Below, in pieces: positions 61,501 to 64,000 of a stretch of DNA of 64,000 nt. The stretch spans positions 13,434,501 through 13,498,500 of the forward strand of contig NC_092671.1 of the NCBI RefSeq assembly GCF_964355755.1. Direction: 5' to 3'. Numbering within the stretch: the first letter of the stretch is position 1; each line of letters starts with the position of its first letter. The notes beneath the pieces are model-generated. The model saw only the letters and a program-made list of their open reading frames with translations, made no database searches and was not told the origin of the DNA. This stretch comes from Antedon mediterranea (taxonomy: Eukaryota > Echinodermata > Crinoidea > Comatulida > Antedonidae). Both the position numbers and the translations under genes were made by a program.

Positions 61501-64000
61501 CAAAATAAAGAGTATTTAAAGCCTGATAACATGCAACAAAAATTACTCCACCACCTATTATGGACCTCGTGCGATCGGGTGCGAAAATGGGTAGGTGTTT
61601 TCCGAAGTTATTTTTAGCGCGCAGATTTCGTCTCGCCGGCTTTTGTACCTCATTTTTAACTCGTGTTTTCTATTAAAATATTTAATAAACATAGATTAAA
61701 AATATATAAAAATAATCCCTTAAACAAGATCTTTCCAGGCATATAATTTTTATTCTCATGGGTACATAAGAAATAGTATATTTTTAACTTCAAAGACACG
61801 TCACTTTTTGAAATTTCACGAACGTGTTAAAATCGCGGTAACGAAAACCAGCTTCATTGGGATAAATAATAATAATATAAATGTAAAAGAAGTAAAATAA
61901 CAAACAAATACATGCATTATTTATTTAATAAACATTTTTGCGAATTTTTATGGTTTTTTAAATTTGGCTAAAGGATTTTCAATTTGGCTAATGTTTTTCA
62001 AAACCTTTCGCCATTTTGGCGAACGAAAATTTGACCTTAGCGCGAGCGTAGGGTTTGGCCATGTTTTATCATTGGTTAAGCTAGTTGGTGTGGCCATGTT
62101 TTATCATTGGTGGAGCTGGTAGGTGTGGCCATGTTTTATCATTGGTTAAGCTGGTTGGTGTGGCCATGTTTTATCATTGGTTGAGCTGGTGGGTATGGCC
62201 ATGTTTTATCATTGGTTGAGCTAGTAGGTGTGGCCATGTTTTATTCTTGGTTAACTTGTGGGGGTGTGGCCATGTTTTATTCTTGGTTGAGCTAGTGGGT
62301 GTGGCCATGTTTTATTCTTGGTTGAGCTAGTGAGTGTGGCCATTTATTTAGCCATTTTGTGCCTAATTTTTGAACTTGTAATTTATAATGTCTGTTAGTG
62401 TAGTTTAAAATTCAGACCATGTTTACAATCTCAACATATCTCAAGCAAACCGGTTTATAAATGATGTTTTTAATCATTGACTAGATCAACATGTCTGCTA
62501 TTCAGAAACCAGTTGACATTATTCGTATAATATTAATGTATAACAGTCATTTATACTATTGTGCAAGGTATTGTATTTTCGGTGATTTCAGCCAGAGTTT
62601 TGTTGTTTTGTTTGAAATAAATTAGTTCTTCAATATATAAACAATAAAATAACAAACTGTATATTAATTTTGTTTTTCAGTTTATTGTTATCCTACTTGT
62701 CAAAATATTGACAGGAACAATGAAAGAGATGGAAGACATCAGAGAAGATAACGATGGTGCGACAGCTGTTGGAAAACCTGTAACAAACGGCACAAGTACA
62801 GAGTACAGCACCAATGGGTAAATGTCTATAATTGTCATGCTATTATATTGCCATACTAGCTTTAATTTTTAAAAAAGCAAAAAAACATGCTAAATAATAG
62901 TGCTCTGTTTGAATAAGTACACTACCACCTCCTCCCCATCGTCGTACACTACCTCCTCCCCTCGTCATACACTACCTCCTCTTCTTGTCGTACACTACCT
63001 CCTCCCCTTGTCGTACACTACCTCCTCCCCTTGTCGTACACTTCCTCCTCCCCTTGTCGTACACTACCTCCTCCCTCTTGTCGTACACTACCTCCTCCCT
63101 CTTGTCGTACACTTCCTCCTCCCCTTGTCGTACACTTCCTCCTCCCCTTGTCGTACACTACCTCCTCCCCTTGTCATGCACTACCTCCTCCCCTTGTCGT
63201 ACATTACCTCCTCCCCTTGTCATACACTACCTCCTCCATTTGTCGTACACTACCTCCTCCCCTTGTCGTACACTACCTCCTCTCCTTGTCATGCACTACC
63301 TCCTCCCCTTGTCGTACACTACCTCCTCCATTTGTCGTACATTACCTCCTCCCCTTGTCATACACTACCTCCTCCATTTGTCGTACACTACCTCCTCCCC
63401 TTGTCGTACACTACCTCCTCCCCTTGTCGTACATTACCTCCTCCCCTTGTCATGCACTTCCTCCTCCCCTTGTCGTACACTTCCTCCTCCCTTTGTCGTA
63501 CACTACCTCCTCCCCTTGTCGTACACTTCCTCCTCCCCTTGTCGTACACTTCCTCCTCCCCTTGTCGTACACTTCCTCCTCCCCTTGTCGTACACTACCT
63601 CCTCCCCTTGTCGTACACTACTTCCTCCCCTTGTCGTACACTACCTCCTCCCCTTGTCGTACACTACCTCCTCCCCTTGTCGTACACTACCTCCTCCCCT
63701 TGTCGTACACTACCTCCTCCCCTTGTCGTACACTACCTCCTCCCCTTGTCGTGCACTACCTCCTCTCCTTGTCGTGCATTACCTCCTCCATTTGTCGTAC
63801 ACTACCTCCTCCCTTGCAACAATTAAGAACAATCCCATTCAGGCCCTCATTCCAAAACCAGTAGAAACAGGCCTTACAGTTTACATTATTGTTCATTTAT
63901 GCATAATATAAAACGAGTTGCTAATCATAATTTTAATTGTTTCACTTATTTCTTTTTCAGAATTGCAAATGGCAACGGTGTGAAGAGGAGGCAGGTTGGA
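43283..64000 (+). CDS. CERS1: Ceramide synthase, CERS1 class, 3' end outside the window
   Basis: A multi-pass ER enzyme that joins a fatty acyl-CoA to a sphingoid base to make (dihydro)ceramide. Seven exons: 43283-43507, 50337-50496, 54432-54612, 54880-55044, 56685-56838, 62681-62817 and 63961 to the edge; phases agree, 354 codons so far. AAKFPESAWRFTFYTFSWS (about 88-106) matches the CERS1 block AAKMPESAWKFLFYLGSWS. The Lag1/TLC motif is intact: HH at 174-175 in LCIHHVLTLIL and HDxxD at 201-205 in LCHDFNDIFLE. RMYWYPFKVL and MDVYWFV follow, then an acidic cytosolic tail (MKEMEDIREDNDG). There is no Hox-like domain between the first two membrane segments, as in vertebrate CERS1 and unlike CERS2-6. 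Introns are large and full of repeats. A few tail residues and the stop are missing. Confidence 0.92.
44879..44908. repeat. Perfect 30-bp palindrome
   Basis: Two exact 15-base halves around CCATGG (half-site CTGACATATGCCCCA). No spacer. No related copy was seen elsewhere in the window. Confidence 0.9.
45589..47520. repeat. Composite interspersed repeat, copy 2, interrupted
   Basis: Same order of blocks as copy 1 at 1441-2332, about 90% alike by eye, with the tRNA-like segment at 46139-46212. A 1064-bp element has inserted after 46266. The left hairpin is degraded: one arm is largely deleted. Confidence 0.75.
46267..47330. mobile_element. 1064-bp fold-back element nested in the composite repeat
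   Basis: Ends are GACCCCATTTACACTTCA and the reverse complement of GACCTCATTTACACTTCA. ATA flanks both ends (46264-46266 and 47331-47333), and removing the element restores the sequence seen in copy 1, so the 3-bp duplication is well supported. Subterminal GCCGGC-rich motifs and TGTAAACAC words are mirrored. An inner inverted repeat pairs 46555-46651 with 46853-46949 (CAAACAATGCCGTGCAACAA). No transposase is seen. A 3-bp duplication is typical of PIF/Harbinger, but the family is not proven. Confidence 0.85.
47580..47891. mobile_element. 312-bp TTAA-flanked MITE
   Basis: Left tip TTAACACATTGACTGCCA, right tip the reverse complement of TTAACACGTTCACTGCCA. TTAA at both outer ends suggests a piggyBac-type target site. 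No reading frame. Confidence 0.75.
48306..49903. mobile_element. 1.6-kb TTAA-flanked element with AGATGTATTGTC ends
   Basis: TTAA plus AGATGTATTGTCTC at left (48306) and GGGACAATACATCT plus TTAA at right (to 49903). Inside, TGGACCTGAAATGGA (48440) and its reverse TCCATTTCAGGTCCA (49458) show an inner inverted repeat. Several short open frames have no recognised transposase. A solo end of this family lies at 3583-3600. Confidence 0.75.
50337..50496 (+). CDS. CERS1: CERS1 exon 2
   Basis: Acceptor ATTTTTTTAG, donor GTACGT. It encodes KFPESAWRFTFYTFSWSFTA, the most diagnostic CERS1 block, then a membrane segment. Confidence 0.92.
51614..52434. mobile_element. 821-bp DNA transposon derivative with ATACCGTATTT repeats
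   Basis: Ends GGCCCTGTTTCTGCTGC and, reversed, GGGCCTGTTTCTGCTGC, each flanked by AAT (51611-51613, 52435-52437), a likely 3-bp target duplication. Just inside both ends are many AATACCGTATT/AATACGGTATT words in both orientations. The centre holds a decayed Myb/SANT-like frame. Together these suggest a non-autonomous PIF/Harbinger relative. Confidence 0.8.
52000..52293 (+). pseudogene. Remnant of a transposon Myb/SANT-like DNA-binding protein
   Basis: The frame starts MSGQLKVIKGTTAFIKTFLK. It contains IDLSPKQVNSKLKS, like the third helix of Myb/SANT-like domains, and later NSGRKQITCPHYD, like the conserved G-RKTCP-Y/F-E motif that follows those domains in Harbinger-type elements. The first helices and the rest are missing or altered, so it is a fragment of a transposon accessory gene, not a host gene. 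The call is by motif memory and moderate only. Confidence 0.5.
52938..53240 (+). mobile_element. tRNA-derived SINE
   Basis: GTCGAGTGGCCAAGCAGTTA resembles the 5' part of tRNA-Ser/Leu with an A box; a weak B box (GGTTGTAGTATTC) follows at about 53000. Then comes a ~220-base GC-richer body with no open reading frame of note. Ends are approximate and no target duplication was identified. Confidence 0.6.
54432..54612 (+). CDS. CERS1: CERS1 exon 3
   Basis: Acceptor TAATTTCAG, donor GTAAGT. It encodes YAVQGSFYLHSMFATIFLDV and the catalytic His pair in LCIHHVLTLILITFSYTV. Confidence 0.93.
54880..55044 (+). CDS. CERS1: CERS1 exon 4
   Basis: Acceptor TTATTTCAG, donor GTAAGT. It encodes LVLLCHDFNDIFLELAKCC with the HDxxD half of the Lag1 motif. 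Confidence 0.93.
56685..56838 (+). CDS. CERS1: CERS1 exon 5
   Basis: Acceptor TTTTGCAG, donor GTAAGG. Joined to the TG left by exon 4 it reads WCVTRMYWYPFKVLLTIQPS and ends MLMDVYWFV. Confidence 0.93.
59010..60297 (+). repeat. 35-bp minisatellite, left block (~37 copies)
   Basis: Units read GGTTAAGCTAGTTGGTGTGG then CCATGTTTTATCATT, with a second common variant GGTTGAGCTGGTAGGTGTGG. The two types partly alternate. A TATTCTTGG/GTGGGGGTG variant pair recurs near 59303 and 59691, about 388 bases apart, showing a higher-order duplication of some 11 units. Confidence 0.95.
60298..62051. mobile_element. 1754-bp transposon inserted in the minisatellite, 6-bp TSD
   Basis: GGTTTG is duplicated at 60292-60297 and 62052-62057; removing one copy plus the insert rebuilds an intact repeat unit. 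Ends are inverted: CTAGGCTCGCGCTAA and, reversed, CTACGCTCGCGCTAA. Subterminal words TTGGCGAAAA / TTCGCCAAATT recur at both ends. Short frames (65-101 codons) inside show no known transposase. It is locally richer in CpG than the host intron. Superfamily uncertain; non-autonomous as far as seen. Confidence 0.88.
62052..62345 (+). repeat. 35-bp minisatellite, right block (~8 copies)
   Basis: Continuation of the array after the insertion. It carries the same rare TTAACTTGTGGGGGTG unit (near 62242) found just before the insertion (near 60207), so this end was duplicated within the array. Confidence 0.93.
62681..62817 (+). CDS. CERS1: CERS1 exon 6
   Basis: Acceptor TTTTTCAG, donor GTAAAT. It completes the last membrane segment (FIVILLVKILTG) and starts the acidic tail. 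Confidence 0.9.
62917..63816 (+). repeat. 23-bp pyrimidine-rich minisatellite (~39 copies)
   Basis: The unit contains CACTACCTCCTCCCCTTG followed by TCGTA. Variants are CATTTG for CCCTTG, TTCC for TACC and TGCA for TACA. It fills most of CERS1 intron 6, ending about 145 bases before exon 7. Because 23 is not a multiple of 3, the same 23-residue peptide pattern is open in all three forward frames for some 280-308 codons; this is a by-product of the repeat, not a gene. Confidence 0.95.
63961..64000 (+). CDS. CERS1: CERS1 exon 7, cut by window edge
   Basis: Acceptor TTTCTTTTTCAG at 63949-63960. In phase it reads IANGNGVKRRQVG, a basic tail stretch, to the last base of the window. Confidence 0.8.

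Larger units (their letters stand above)
56839..62680. other. CERS1 intron 5 (5.8 kb)
   Basis: The first 2.2 kb is AT-rich with no recognised feature; the rest is a large minisatellite with a transposon inside. Confidence 0.6.

Noticed and set aside
59010-62345. CRISPR array
   Set aside because: The units are contiguous tandem repeats without unique spacers, in an animal intron.
62900-63911. Three overlapping long forward frames (277-308 codons), Pro/Leu/Ser-rich
   Set aside because: They are the 23-bp minisatellite read in three frames, inside a CERS1 intron, with no family match and no conserved start.

Overview
This 64 kb window is from an animal nuclear genome. Genes are split by many GT-AG introns, the intron and intergenic DNA is AT-rich, and small DNA transposons and minisatellites are common. 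The many runs of the motif AGGCCTAGGCCTA, together with the gene content, suggest a marine invertebrate deuterostome, most likely an echinoderm. The taxon is an inference; no marker in the window proves it.

Four protein-coding genes can be read. Exon phases agree at the junctions of all four; in TTI2 one acceptor was chosen by phase and one donor remains ambiguous. Their strands alternate. (1) TTI2, minus strand, 5875 down to 252, whose last exons lie before base 1. (2) A MIEN1/SELENOW2-type selenoprotein, plus strand, 10239-11842, with an in-frame TGA in a C-x-x-U motif and a well-formed SECIS hairpin at 12490-12557. (3) CTDSPL2, minus strand, 35936 down to 16562, 11 coding exons. (4) A CERS1-class ceramide synthase, plus strand, from 43283 past the right edge, 7 exons visible. 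Pairs 1/2 and 3/4 are head-to-head; pair 2/3 is tail-to-tail. The genes serve unrelated roles (PIKK-kinase maturation, thiol redox, protein dephosphorylation, sphingolipid synthesis), so this is ordinary housekeeping gene order rather than a functional cluster.

Most of the rest is introns with mobile DNA. There is a 2.4 kb fold-back element in the first large CTDSPL2 intron (32380-34783). CERS1 intron 1 holds a chain of elements: a composite repeat with a tRNA-like head, a second fold-back nested inside it, and two elements flanked by TTAA. CERS1 intron 2 has an 821-bp element carrying a decayed Myb/SANT-like reading frame and a tRNA-derived SINE. CERS1 intron 5 has a 35-bp minisatellite split by a 1754-bp transposon that left a 6-bp target duplication. 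The last visible CERS1 intron has a 23-bp pyrimidine-rich minisatellite. TTI2 introns hold a TA-flanked MITE and another copy of the tRNA-headed repeat.

No CRISPR, operon, viral genome or clearly new multi-gene system is seen. The most distinctive biology is the selenoprotein with its SECIS, followed by the fold-back and nested repeat structures.
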